The notes under the pieces were generated by a model. That model did no database searches. It had not been told where the DNA came from and saw only the letters and a list, made by a program, of their open reading frames with translations. Position numbers and translations under genes: made by a program. 64,000 nucleotides of DNA from Paenibacillus sp. CAA11. GTDB taxonomy: Bacteria > Bacillota > Bacilli > Paenibacillales > Paenibacillaceae. The stretch spans positions 726,001-790,000 of the forward strand of contig NZ_CP028922.1 of assembly GCF_003060825.1 (NCBI RefSeq). The letters are read 5' to 3'. Positions 7,321 to 15,862 of this stretch are shown in pieces (the first letter of the stretch is position 1; every line of letters begins with the position of its first letter).

Positions 7321-8598
7321 TTGAGACTTGTCATGAGTACCGATCATCCCCGCCGTCTGTTCAGGCGAAGGCTTCAAGATTATGTTATCAAGCAATATCG
7401 CAATATTCGAGCAGTGATCGATCTTATTGTACTGCTGTATATTTTTGTTCCCGGATTGCTCCTTGGGGGATGGCTATATATCGGGCTTTGGGATGAAGGG
7501 TTACCGCGGGAGCTGGAATCCTTCCCTTATTCGATATGGCCTGCCCTGCTCTATTTCTTGGTTAGAATCATGGCAGGCGGGCTTGTTCTATTCGTAGAGG
7601 ACGCGGATGTGCTGTTTCTCCGTAGAGGTGGATGGCTGCAGGCAGTTATGATCCGGAGTATGGTATTCTCTGCCCTGACCCTGCTGCTGGCTGGAGCACT
7701 GGGGCTTGGCCTGTTGGCCCCCGTGCTCGTACGCATATATGGCTTGGGCATAGAAGATATCTGGGTGTTAATGCTAGGAACTGTAATGCTCCTCTGGATG
7801 GAGCAGCTGACCATACACCTCATCCAGGTGAAGCGGTCAGGCGTGCGCAGGTTCGTTCTACGCTATGGGACGCAGACCGGGTTTATCGCCGCCTATGTGG
7901 CACTAGCGCAGGCGGGCCGTTTATCGCCTGCCTGGCTGCTGGGCGGAGCGGCAGCTGCATTTCTGGCCAGCATGATTCTTATGCGGTACAGACTTCGGCT
8001 GCAGGGCACCTTCGATGCGGATGTTCGGGAGGATGCCCGGCAGAAGGAGCGGCTTACCGCCTTCCTTCTGTCTTCTGCGGTGGACAAGCCTAGCCGCACA
8101 GCCGCCAGGCCGTGGATCTTCAGGCATTCCAACCGGCTGCTGAAATCAGGGGATGCTGCCGTACGATTTGCGGAGCTGGGGGCAAAATCCTTCTACCGCA
8201 GCTGGGTCTATCTGAGGTTGTATGTGCTCTATTCCGTGCTGGGCGCCGTGCTGCTGCAGCTTCCGCCTTACCCGGCAAATCTGCTGGTTTATGCCGGACT
8301 GGTCCTTCTGCTTGCCTACTGGATGAACAGCTATCGTCTGCTGTTCATCCAGCGAAGCTTTATGAAGATGCTTCCGCTAGATGAGCAGCTTCCTTTCCGG
8401 GCAGGAGCTCCTTTTATGTTCCTCCTGATGCTGCCGGGAGTAGTCCTGCTTACTCTCGGCGTTGGACTTTCCTTGTTCCACGCGTGGTGGGGAGCCGTCC
8501 TTGGCCTTGCAGCGGGCATCTTTATCACATGGTGGATATCCTCATGGATTTGGAAGGTGTTTGGCGGATGGAAGGGAAGAAGGCTTAAATTGAAATAA
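7321..8598 (+). CDS. ecsB: ABC transporter permease, EcsB family
   Basis: An integral membrane protein of about 425 residues. The start RRLFRRRLQDYVIKQYRNIR followed by VIDLIVLLYIFVPGLLLGGW matches the EcsB family. Several later hydrophobic pairs (around residues 100, 140, 195, 310, 370 and 400) fit a polytopic permease. TTG at 7321 is chosen because GGAAGGGGAG ends 10 bases upstream. An in-frame ATG at 7279 would overlap ecsA without a good site, and an ATG at 7333 is also possible. No ecsC follows; a terminator does. Confidence 0.85.
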   Translation: MRLVMSTDHPRRLFRRRLQDYVIKQYRNIRAVIDLIVLLYIFVPGLLLGGWLYIGLWDEGLPRELESFPYSIWPALLYFLVRIMAGGLVLFVEDADVLFLRRGGWLQAVMIRSMVFSALTLLLAGALGLGLLAPVLVRIYGLGIEDIWVLMLGTVMLLWMEQLTIHLIQVKRSGVRRFVLRYGTQTGFIAAYVALAQAGRLSPAWLLGGAAAAFLASMILMRYRLRLQGTFDADVREDARQKERLTAFLLSSAVDKPSRTAARPWIFRHSNRLLKSGDAAVRFAELGAKSFYRSWVYLRLYVLYSVLGAVLLQLPPYPANLLVYAGLVLLLAYWMNSYRLLFIQRSFMKMLPLDEQLPFRAGAPFMFLLMLPGVVLLTLGVGLSLFHAWWGAVLGLAAGIFITWWISSWIWKVFGGWKGRRLKLK

Positions 8599-8610
8599 GC
8601 AAGAATGCAG

Positions 8611-8661
8611 AAGGCTGTTCCCCTTGCCATCTAATGATGAGAAGAGGAACAGCCTTTTTTT
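8611..8661. terminator. Bidirectional terminator between ecsB and the flavoprotein gene
   Basis: AAGGCTGTTCC at 8611-8621 pairs perfectly with GGAACAGCCTT at 8646-8656, followed by T7. The A-rich left flank makes it usable from the converging gene as well. Confidence 0.8.
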
Positions 8662-8670
8662 GCGCATAAG

Positions 8671-9942
8671 TTATAAATGAACTGAGCCCGCAGCTGCGTG
8701 GCTCCCGGCGGTGAAGCCGGTGGCGAAAGCAGCGGTGATATTATATCCGCCCGTATAGCCGTGAACATCTAGAATTTCGCCGCAGAAATAGAGCCCGGGC
8801 ATCAGCTTGGACTGCATCGTGCTGGGGTCAATCTCTTTCAGGTTCACCCCACCACCTGTAACGAAAGCCTCCTCGAAGGGCCGAGTGCCGGATGCCGACA
8901 GCTGAAAGCCCTTCAGGCAGCCGATAAAGGCAAGCCAAGGCTCTTTGGGCAGATGCTCAAAGGTTGTATCAGGAGCTAGGCCCCCCCGTTCGAACAGAAG
9001 GGGGAGCAGCCGCTCGGGGAGGGTTCCCTTCAGCACATTCTTCAGTGCTTTCTTCGGTTCGGCTGCCGCCATCCTGCGCAGCTCTGTCTCAAGATCCGCT
9101 TTGGAGCGGTCGGGGAACAGGTCGATCGACAGGGTGACCTCGGAGGTGTCAAATTTCCGTTTGACCTGGCGGATAAATTGGCTGCAGCGCAGCGCAATCG
9201 GGCCTGACAGTCCGAAGTGGGTGAAGATCATATCCCCGCGGTGAGCAATAACGGATTTCCCCTTTGGATTCAGGACAGACAGCTCAACATCCCGGAGTGA
9301 TAGTCCCTGAAGCTCCCGGCTAAGTATAAAGGGCTCTCGGGAGGTAATTGGCACCTCTGTAGGGTACAGCTCTGTGATGGTGTGTCCTGCGGCCTTAGCC
9401 CAAGGATAACCGTCCCCGGTTGAACCGGTATGCGGTACCGAGCGCCCGCCAGTGGCAACGACGACAGAATGGGCTTTTATCGTTGTGCCGGAATCGAGTT
9501 CAACACCTGCAACGCCTTCCGGCCCGAACAAAATCTGCTTCACAGGTGAATGCACTTTAAGCTCTACACCAAGCGCTGATGCTCGTCCAATCAAAGCATC
9601 GACGACCGTCTTGGCCTTGTCGGATATAGGGAACATCCGGCCGTTATCCTCTTCCTTCAAGGCGATACCCAGGCCTTCGAAGAAGGCGATAATCTCCCTG
9701 CTGCCGAATTGATTAAGCGCACTGTATAGAAAACGGCCGTTGCCAGGAATGTGGCGGATCAGCTCGTCCATCTCCTTGGCATTGGTCACATTACAGCGTC
9801 CTCCGCCCGATATGCCAAGCTTCCTTCCCAGTTTGTTCCCTTTGTCGACCAGCAGGACGGAGGCTCCCTGCATGGCTGCCGAGATGCTGGCCATCAGGCC
9901 CGAGGGCCCGCCGCCAATAACGATAACATCATATGTTTTCAT
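8671..9942 (-). CDS. HI0933/BaiN-type FAD-dependent oxidoreductase
   Basis: 423 residues. It starts with the dinucleotide-binding fold YDVIVIGGGPSGLMA (residues 4-18), followed by the family hallmark GRKLGISGGGRCNVTN at about 41-56. The C-terminal GLYFCGEILDVHGYTGGYNI and AFATG complete the FAD site. The family (YtfP in Bacillus, HI0933 in Haemophilus) is a widespread conserved flavoprotein group related to BaiN; the natural substrate is not established. It converges on ecsB and is monocistronic. Confidence 0.92.
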   Translation of the reverse strand: MKTYDVIVIGGGPSGLMASISAAMQGASVLLVDKGNKLGRKLGISGGGRCNVTNAKEMDELIRHIPGNGRFLYSALNQFGSREIIAFFEGLGIALKEEDNGRMFPISDKAKTVVDALIGRASALGVELKVHSPVKQILFGPEGVAGVELDSGTTIKAHSVVVATGGRSVPHTGSTGDGYPWAKAAGHTITELYPTEVPITSREPFILSRELQGLSLRDVELSVLNPKGKSVIAHRGDMIFTHFGLSGPIALRCSQFIRQVKRKFDTSEVTLSIDLFPDRSKADLETELRRMAAAEPKKALKNVLKGTLPERLLPLLFERGGLAPDTTFEHLPKEPWLAFIGCLKGFQLSASGTRPFEEAFVTGGGVNLKEIDPSTMQSKLMPGLYFCGEILDVHGYTGGYNITAAFATGFTAGSHAAAGSVHL

Positions 9943-9981
9943 AGGGGTTCCTTTCCTTTTTGAACAGCGATAACAGTCTAG

Positions 9982-10076
9982 ATATATAGAATGAACTAAA
10001 GAAATGAACGTTATAGGACCGTATTAGGCCGTGATAACAGAAAATTCAATGTAAAACTTTAGTTCAATCTATATAG
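9982..10076. repeat. 95-bp hairpin repeat with terminal inverted repeats, copy 1
   Basis: The left end (9982-10001, TATATAGAATGAACTAAAG) and right end (10057-10076, CTTTAGTTCAATCTATATAG) are inverted repeats differing at one or two positions. Inside, ATGAA/TTCAAT and GTTAT/ATAAC extend the pairing, so almost the whole element folds into one hairpin with GGACCGTATTAGGCC near the tip. Two further copies occur at 15767 and 34707. It contains no coding potential. It sits between divergent genes, close to the flavoprotein start. Confidence 0.85.
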
Positions 10077-10327
10077 CTATAAATTACATCAAGTTTTTTT
10101 CCATGATTGGAAGTATAGGAATTATAGCATGGAATTGGCTAGAGTCCTATTTGCAGGAGTCGTTAGCCGCATTCGTGCTCTATGTAGGTTATGTAGGTTA
10201 TCCATTGGAGTTTAAATTAATTACATTGGATTTAGTCTAAAATTCCGAAAGTCACAAAAGGCTTAGAGCTTCAATTAGCTGCATATATTAGCCCCATGAA
10301 ACAGATATAACTTTGAGGAGGCTTACT
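10077..10327. other. Upstream region of comA, little recognisable
   Basis: AT-rich spacer. The only clear structure is a two-copy direct repeat of TATGTAGGT at 10181-10198. A GCATATATTA stretch about 45 bases before the gene could be part of a sporulation-type promoter, but no convincing -35 was found. Confidence 0.3.
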
Positions 10328-11194
10328 ATGGAAAAAGCTCAATCGGACTGGTGGGATGCCAAGCTTCAGGACCCTGTAGGCGGCCGAACTGGCGGAGCCG
10401 GGTGCACCGGAAAAACGATGGTCATTGACAAAGGGCTTGGTCCGGGAACATTTACTGATTTAATAAGTATGTCGGCTCCTTATATCGATATTATAAAACT
10501 AGGCTTTGGCACAGCTGCCCTGACCCCGTATGATATTCTACAGTTCAAAATAGAGCAGGCCAAAATGAAAGGAATCACCATCACCCCCGGCGGCACCTTT
10601 CTTGAGATCGCCTTGAAATTAGGTTTGGAGAACGAATTTCTGGCCCAAGTCCATAGACTGGGGTTTAATGGCCTGGAGATTTCTGACGGGAGCTTTCCGA
10701 TGTCACGGGAAAAACGTTCGGAGTTAATTCAGCGTGGAGTGGATATGGGATTAACCATCTACACAGAGTATGGTAAAAAGCTGGGCGGAAGCTCTCTGGA
10801 AATAGAGCACTTTGTTGAAACTGCTGTAGCAGATCTCAAAGTTGGGGCAGAGCTGGTGATTATCGAAGGCCGTGAATCAGGCAGCGGCGCGGGCGTCTAT
10901 CATGCGGATGGAAGCTTGAAAAAAGATGATTTTATGAGCATCTTGCAGACTATGCCTCTACCCGAAAAAGTGATGTGGGAGGCTCCTCGCAAAGAGCAGC
11001 AGGTCTTTCTAATCAAGACGCTTGGGGCCAATGTCCATTTAGGTAATATTCCTTATGAGGATGTAATCGCATTGGAAGCCTTGCGAAGGGGGCTCCGGGC
11101 TGACACAGCCGTGTTGATGGATCAAATAAGCCAAGAATCCTCTGGAATTGACGCAGCTCTACCGGATCCTGGTGAATTTGGATATCTCAAGTAG
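10328..11194 (+). CDS. comA: Phosphosulfolactate synthase (ComA family)
   Basis: 288 residues of a TIM-barrel enzyme that adds sulfite to phosphoenolpyruvate to give phosphosulfolactate. Conserved segments include KGLGPG, DIIKLGFGT (strand with catalytic Lys), ITPGGTFLEIAL, GFNGLEISDGS, YTEYGKK and IIEGRESGSG. In methanogens this starts coenzyme M synthesis. In Bacillus the homologue is YitD, and 3-sulfolactate is a known spore component, so a role in spores is plausible. No ComB phosphatase or ComC dehydrogenase lies next to it. ATG at 10328 follows GAGGAGG with a 6-base gap. A sporulation-type kinase follows on the same strand. Confidence 0.9.
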   Translation: MEKAQSDWWDAKLQDPVGGRTGGAGCTGKTMVIDKGLGPGTFTDLISMSAPYIDIIKLGFGTAALTPYDILQFKIEQAKMKGITITPGGTFLEIALKLGLENEFLAQVHRLGFNGLEISDGSFPMSREKRSELIQRGVDMGLTIYTEYGKKLGGSSLEIEHFVETAVADLKVGAELVIIEGRESGSGAGVYHADGSLKKDDFMSILQTMPLPEKVMWEAPRKEQQVFLIKTLGANVHLGNIPYEDVIALEALRRGLRADTAVLMDQISQESSGIDAALPDPGEFGYLK

Positions 11195-11300
11195 ATAGGA
11201 CTCTATCAATATACTGTTCATGCTGGAGGTGGCTCTCAATAAAGAGAGTTATTGTAAAATATTGTCGCCTATGTTTTAATTCAAGTTAAGTAAGGCCTCT

Positions 11301-13001
11301 ATGGGGAGGGAAGACGTCAGCGACATGAACGAAATTTTGCTATTGCTTTTGATAGCCAGCTTGCCAGCCCTAGTCTATCCGCTGCTTTATGAACTGGGAG
11401 GGGAGCTGCTCCGGCGTATAGGTATTCACGGGGAGACAGCCCATCATTCTGCTGCGCTGGTTGTATCCTGTTCCATTAGCCTGCTCCTCTGCTTTGCCTT
11501 TAGAACAGAGGTCTATGGGGTAATCTCTTTTAATTTCGGGATGGCGCCTTTATTTGTCGGTATACTGTGCGGAACCGTGTGGGATGGTGCAATACTGGCG
11601 ATTCTGCAGCTTCTTCTATATGGCTGGTCGTTCATAGAGACACCTTCGGTGACTTGTCTTATTCTGGACACAGGCCTGCTGCTTTATCCTCTTCTTTTCT
11701 TATCTTCTTCGAAGTTTAAAGTATATGCCCGCTCGGGCAAATACGCGCTCCTTAGTCTGTTCTTGCTGGTTGGAGGATCCATCTCGACCTTCTGGCCGCT
11801 TCTGATAAGAAAGAATAGTATCAAGTGGGAAACTTATCTTCTATTAACAGCCTTCCTAATTACAATCTTCATCATGATCATTGGATTAAGTGTACTTTAT
11901 AGCATAGAAAGCCTCAAAGAGAAAGACAAGCTGCGCCAGCAGATCCAGACGATGTCAGACAGATGTGTTCAGCGTACAGAGCGTTTTCAGCAGCTGATGG
12001 ATGCTCTTCCGATCTCCATTGTTCTGACAGACTCCCAAGGTACAATCTATCATATGAACAGGGCGTGCCAAGCGCTCTTTATGAGTTTTAGCCCTGCGGT
12101 AGAAGAAGGGAGCTTCATCGGCAGAAATTTGGAAATATTGCTGAAGTCCTATCATTTTGAAACAGATTTTCTGCAGAAGAATCTTCAAGAATCTCTGACT
12201 TCGGCAGGTAAGCTGACTCCATATGAGGAGCGGGTGTTCTATGTAAATACCTGCCGAATTGAAGGTAAACCTCCTTTGGAAGAAGGGGTAATGGTGACCA
12301 TTCAGGATATGACTGAGCTGGAGTCGTTTCGCAGCGAGCTTAACAATCTTGACCGGCTTAATCTTGTTGGGCAAATGGCCGCAGGGATCACCCATGAGAT
12401 TAGAAACCCTATGGCTGTAGTTCGCGGATTTTTGCAGCTGATGAGAGAGAAGAGCCCTTCCACATTGGATCATTATTACCGAATCGTGATGGAGGAATTG
12501 GACCGGGCTAACGGGATTATCAGCGACTTTCTGTCCTTAGCGCAGAACCGTCCGGTCTATAAAGAGACGGCCAGTCTGCAGAAGATTATTCATGAGCTTA
12601 TTCCCTTGGTACAGGCTGATGCGAATCTTCGGGGACAGAGCATAGAGGTGGATATTGAGGAACAGGTGCCCGAATTCGAAATGAACGCCAGAGAGATTAA
12701 ACAGCTGATTCTGAATCTATGCCGAAATGCTATGGAGGCGATGGAGGACCATGGACAGTTGCGGCTGCGGACCAGCCTGCTCTCCGGTGCTGTTCAGCTG
12801 GAGGTTGCGGATACGGGGCCAGGAATACCCGAGGCTAAGCTCGATAAGCTGTTTCAACCGTTCTACACAACGAAGGCGAAGGGAACTGGGCTTGGACTTG
12901 TTCTGTGCCGCAGCATTGTGGAACGCCATAACGGGCAGATCAGCGTTCGCTCAGAGGAGGGGACAGGCACCACGTTTCTTGTTGTTTTTCCGATATCTTA
13001 A
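11301..13001 (+). CDS. Orphan sensor histidine kinase, sporulation (KinB-like) type
   Basis: 566 residues. Five to six N-terminal membrane segments (to about residue 200) are followed by a PAS-like domain (about 235-345) and a HisKA domain with the phosphorylated His at about 365 in GITHEIRNPMAVVRGFLQL, the form typical of Spo0 phosphorelay kinases. N box LNLCRNAMEAM, G1 DTGPGIPE and TTKAKGTGLGL complete the ATPase domain. No response regulator is adjacent, as for sporulation kinases that phosphorylate Spo0F. The start is uncertain: ATG 11301 has a weak TAAGG site, while ATG 11325 lies 15 bases after GGAGG. The signal sensed is unknown. Confidence 0.85.
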   Translation: MGREDVSDMNEILLLLLIASLPALVYPLLYELGGELLRRIGIHGETAHHSAALVVSCSISLLLCFAFRTEVYGVISFNFGMAPLFVGILCGTVWDGAILAILQLLLYGWSFIETPSVTCLILDTGLLLYPLLFLSSSKFKVYARSGKYALLSLFLLVGGSISTFWPLLIRKNSIKWETYLLLTAFLITIFIMIIGLSVLYSIESLKEKDKLRQQIQTMSDRCVQRTERFQQLMDALPISIVLTDSQGTIYHMNRACQALFMSFSPAVEEGSFIGRNLEILLKSYHFETDFLQKNLQESLTSAGKLTPYEERVFYVNTCRIEGKPPLEEGVMVTIQDMTELESFRSELNNLDRLNLVGQMAAGITHEIRNPMAVVRGFLQLMREKSPSTLDHYYRIVMEELDRANGIISDFLSLAQNRPVYKETASLQKIIHELIPLVQADANLRGQSIEVDIEEQVPEFEMNAREIKQLILNLCRNAMEAMEDHGQLRLRTSLLSGAVQLEVADTGPGIPEAKLDKLFQPFYTTKAKGTGLGLVLCRSIVERHNGQISVRSEEGTGTTFLVVFPIS

Positions 13002-13138
13002 CATTGTCTGCTCAAAGCTAACAGCCTGTGGGAGAAGAGGTCAGAGAGTTGATTTCCTTACTTAGGATTGTATAATAAAAAAGAATGGGACGTTAGAGCC
13101 TAGGTTATGCATGATAAGTCAGAAGGAGTGAATTATAA

Positions 13139-13573
13139 ATGTCAATGTCTTTTGATCAATATATGAAAGATATGGTACAGCCTATGCGCGATGAGCTGAC
13201 ACGCATTGGTATTGAAGAGCTGCGCACCTCGGAAGAAGTGGAAGCGAAGCTGCCAGAGATGAAGGGAACCTCGCTTGTTGTAGTGAACTCGGTTTGCGGC
13301 TGTGCAGCGGGACAATGCCGTCCAGGTGTAGCTCGGGCGCTTCAGCATGAAGCAACCCCAGACCATCTGTTCACCGTGTTTGCTGGCCAGGATAAGGAAG
13401 CAACAGCCAAAGCACGTGAGTACTTTGCGCCTTATCCGCCATCCTCCCCTTCCATCGCCTTGCTGAAGGACGGAGAGCTTGTTCATTTTATTGAGCGTCA
13501 TCAAATTGAGGACCGTTCGGCGGAAGAGATTGCGGCTGATTTGACCAGCGCTTTCGATCGCTTTTGCCGTTAA
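13139..13573 (+). CDS. brxB: Bacilliredoxin BrxA/BrxB family
   Basis: 144 residues, thioredoxin-like fold of the YphP/YqiW family, which removes bacillithiol from oxidised cytosolic proteins. The active site is Cys53-Gly-Cys55, followed by Cys60 in CGCAAGQC. The surrounding NSVCGCAAGQCRPG is the family signature. ATG at 13139 follows AGAAGGAGTG with a good gap. The gene appears alone between two transcription stops. BrxA and BrxB cannot be told apart confidently from the sequence alone. Confidence 0.92.
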   Translation: MSMSFDQYMKDMVQPMRDELTRIGIEELRTSEEVEAKLPEMKGTSLVVVNSVCGCAAGQCRPGVARALQHEATPDHLFTVFAGQDKEATAKAREYFAPYPPSSPSIALLKDGELVHFIERHQIEDRSAEEIAADLTSAFDRFCR

Positions 13574-13585
13574 TTGATTGATCAG

Positions 13586-13628
13586 CGCCCTGCGGGCCGG
13601 TTTATCCGGCTATTCTCGCGGGGCGTTT
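13586..13628 (+). terminator. Putative terminator after bacilliredoxin gene
   Basis: CGCCCTGCG pairs with CGCGGGGCG around an inner GCCGG/CCGGC stem. Only TTT follows, so efficiency is uncertain. Confidence 0.55.
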
Positions 13629-13846
13629 GCTATACATAACGACCTGGCATCATGGCTGAGGGGATGAAGGGCTTTCTTAAGCATGCTGTCGTTTCTATTT
13701 TTTAAAATGGCTTTATTGTATATAGAATGGCTGAAGTCGACAGCGATGTGTATGTTTCCTATGGGAAAATACCATACTGCAACAGATTTCAAGTCTAATT
13801 CCGTATGTGATGAATACCCAGTTAAAACCAAAGGAGTGAGCGGAAT

Positions 13847-14656
13847 ATGAGTTTGCAGCAGGAGATTATTTCAAGATTGGGCGTACAGCCGCACATTAAT
13901 GTAGAGGCCGAGATTCGCAAGCGTGTAGATTTCTTGAAGAAGCATGTACTGGATTCCAAGACCAGTGGTCTCTTGATCGCGATCAGCGGCGGGATTGACA
14001 GTGCGGTAGCAGCCGCACTCTGCAAGCAGGCTACAGACGAGCTGACTAAGGAGAACGGGCAGGAATACATGACGCTTGGCGTATTTCAGCCTTATGGCAC
14101 ACAAGAAGATATCGAGCATAGCTACGCGGTGGCTAAGGCGTTTGGCCTTACTCACACCGTGGAGACGAATATCGAGGATGCGGTGAACGAACTGGCTCTG
14201 GAAACAGAGCAAGGGCTTAAAGATGTAGGCCAGCATCGGCATATGACTCCGCAGGGCAAGGGCAACATCAAAGCCCGGACTCGGATGGTTCTTCAATACG
14301 CCTTGGCGTTCGAGCTGAAGCTGCTTGTTGTGGGGACAGATCATGCTTCCGAGGCTCTTACCGGATTCTATACGAAATGGGGAGACGGAGCTGTGGATAT
14401 TACACCGCTCAGTTCTTTGAACAAGCGCCAAGTTCGCCAGATCGCCGCATATGTTGGCGTACCGCAGGAAATTCTCGATAAGGCGCCGACTGCAGGGCTT
14501 TGGGAAGGACAGACGGATGAAGGCGAGCTTGGGGTCACTTACGAAGACAATAGCGATTATCTGGAGGGCAAGGATATTAATCCGAAGGCCAAAGAAGTTC
14601 TTGAAGCTTTGTATAAGAAGACAGAACATAAACGCAGCCCGATTCCGGGTATCTAG
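13847..14656 (+). CDS. nadE: NH3-dependent NAD+ synthetase
   Basis: 269 residues. Converts deamido-NAD+ to NAD+ using ammonia and ATP. The PP-loop SGGIDSA is at residues 47-53. Downstream conserved stretches include KARTRMVLQYALA, VVGTDHASEALTGFYTKWGDGAVDI and PTAGLWEGQTDE. The length equals the short, ammonia-dependent form without an N-terminal glutaminase domain. ATG follows AAAGGAGTG. It is followed by its own terminator, so it is monocistronic. Confidence 0.97.
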   Translation: MSLQQEIISRLGVQPHINVEAEIRKRVDFLKKHVLDSKTSGLLIAISGGIDSAVAAALCKQATDELTKENGQEYMTLGVFQPYGTQEDIEHSYAVAKAFGLTHTVETNIEDAVNELALETEQGLKDVGQHRHMTPQGKGNIKARTRMVLQYALAFELKLLVVGTDHASEALTGFYTKWGDGAVDITPLSSLNKRQVRQIAAYVGVPQEILDKAPTAGLWEGQTDEGELGVTYEDNSDYLEGKDINPKAKEVLEALYKKTEHKRSPIPGI

Positions 14657-14667
14657 AGTTTATATAG

Positions 14668-14706
14668 AACCACCCTTCTTCGGCCTGGCTGAAGAGGGGT
14701 GGTTTT
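14668..14706. terminator. Bidirectional terminator after nadE
   Basis: AACCACCC and GGGGTGGTT flank an inner TTCTTC/GAAGA pairing, with TTTT on the plus side. The converging AraC gene ends 22 bases further on. Confidence 0.8.
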
Positions 14707-14727
14707 GATTCGGGAAGGTTAACTTTT

Positions 14728-15624
14728 TTACAATGCAGGTTTTACGGGGATATAAATATCCATCTGCTTGTTTGTCGTGCCGCTCGAGCGTTCATCATAC
14801 CATTCAATGTCCGGAGCTTTAGCGTACTCATAGCCTGACTCAGGGAACCAGTTCCGAAAAATAAGATCCCAGGTATGCTGAATCGTGGAGGAGAATTCGG
14901 CCTCATCCGCTGGCGGCGTAGTAAATACGGCATATTGGGCTTCCTGTAAATGAAACTCTACCAATCCTTCAGGCACAGCCTCATCCTCGCTCGTCTCAAA
15001 CCCAATAATGTACCTAAATCGACCTTCATTATCTGCCGGCGTACAGATGCCCAGCTCCACATATGGCGGCTGCTTGCCGGGAATTTGTTCCCATAGTTTA
15101 TTCTGAATGTAATGCTGCCAGAAGGCAGGGATCTCCTTAAAGTTTTGTCCTTCAGCAACATTGGTATGAAGTGCATACCCGATAACTCTTTTGGCTGGTA
15201 ATGTAATAATTTTTGGCTGCATAGCGAACTCTCTCCATTCTTTTAAGTGTGGAGCTGCACTTGAAGCCGGGAGCCACACGGGGGCAATCAGGAAAGGCAC
15301 GGTGCCGAGCTGGCGGCACTCTGTGGGAAGCATCCCGTACATTTTCCGAAAAGCCCGGGAAAAGGTCTCTGGATTCCGGAATCCGCATTCCAAGGCGATA
15401 TCCAGCACCCTGCGCTCAGTTCCCGTAAGCTGTTCGGCTGCTTTGGACAAGCGTCTTCTCCTGATGTAGGACATGACCGTATCTCCGACAAAATGCTGAA
15501 AGATGCGGTGGTAGTGGTATTCGGAGTAAAATGCCGCTTGTGCCAGCCCGCTTAAAGTGAGCTCCTCGGACAAGTGCTTCTCAATATAGTCAATACTCTG
15601 TCTGATCTTATCGATACTGTTCAT
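14728..15624 (-). CDS. AraC family regulator with GyrI-like effector domain
   Basis: 298 residues. The N-terminal 110 residues form the double helix-turn-helix AraC domain (LTLSGLAQAAFYSEYHYHRIF and DIALECGFRNPETFSRAFRK). The C-terminal part (about 135-295) resembles the GyrI-like/effector-binding domain that binds hydrophobic drugs, as in Rob or BltR-type regulators. The order DNA-binding then effector domain is the Rob arrangement. No efflux gene is adjacent, so its targets are unknown. Confidence 0.88.
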   Translation of the reverse strand: MNSIDKIRQSIDYIEKHLSEELTLSGLAQAAFYSEYHYHRIFQHFVGDTVMSYIRRRRLSKAAEQLTGTERRVLDIALECGFRNPETFSRAFRKMYGMLPTECRQLGTVPFLIAPVWLPASSAAPHLKEWREFAMQPKIITLPAKRVIGYALHTNVAEGQNFKEIPAFWQHYIQNKLWEQIPGKQPPYVELGICTPADNEGRFRYIIGFETSEDEAVPEGLVEFHLQEAQYAVFTTPPADEAEFSSTIQHTWDLIFRNWFPESGYEYAKAPDIEWYDERSSGTTNKQMDIYIPVKPAL

Positions 15625-15766
15625 GAACTTTTGTTCCTCCAGACCGGTCTGATATGAGTATAGAGAACTGGAGAGTTCGCTTCTTGATGTTTCTTGCTAC
15701 CTCGTAAAGGGCGGCGTCGGGCCTTCTTGAAGTTGAAGGCCGGGGGATAATGAATAACACGTGCGG

Positions 15767-15862
15767 CTAGATAGAATGAATTAAAGAAATGAATGTTATA
15801 GGGCCGTATTAGGCCGGTAAATATAGAAAGATCAATGTAAAACTTTAGTTCAATCTATATCG
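15767..15862. repeat. 96-bp hairpin repeat, copy 2
   Basis: The left end CTAGATAGAATGAATTAAAG (15767-15786) and right end CTTTAGTTCAATCTATATCG (15843-15862) form the inverted repeats. The core keeps GTTATAGGGCCGTATTAGGCC. This copy is the most diverged of the three. Its right end abuts the stop codon of the minus-strand hydrolase gene, so the hairpin falls where that gene's transcript would end. Confidence 0.82.

Noticed and set aside
15720..15741. Hairpin GGCCTTC/GAAGGCC upstream of the AraC gene
   Set aside because: Short stem with no T tract and no clear role; could be chance.
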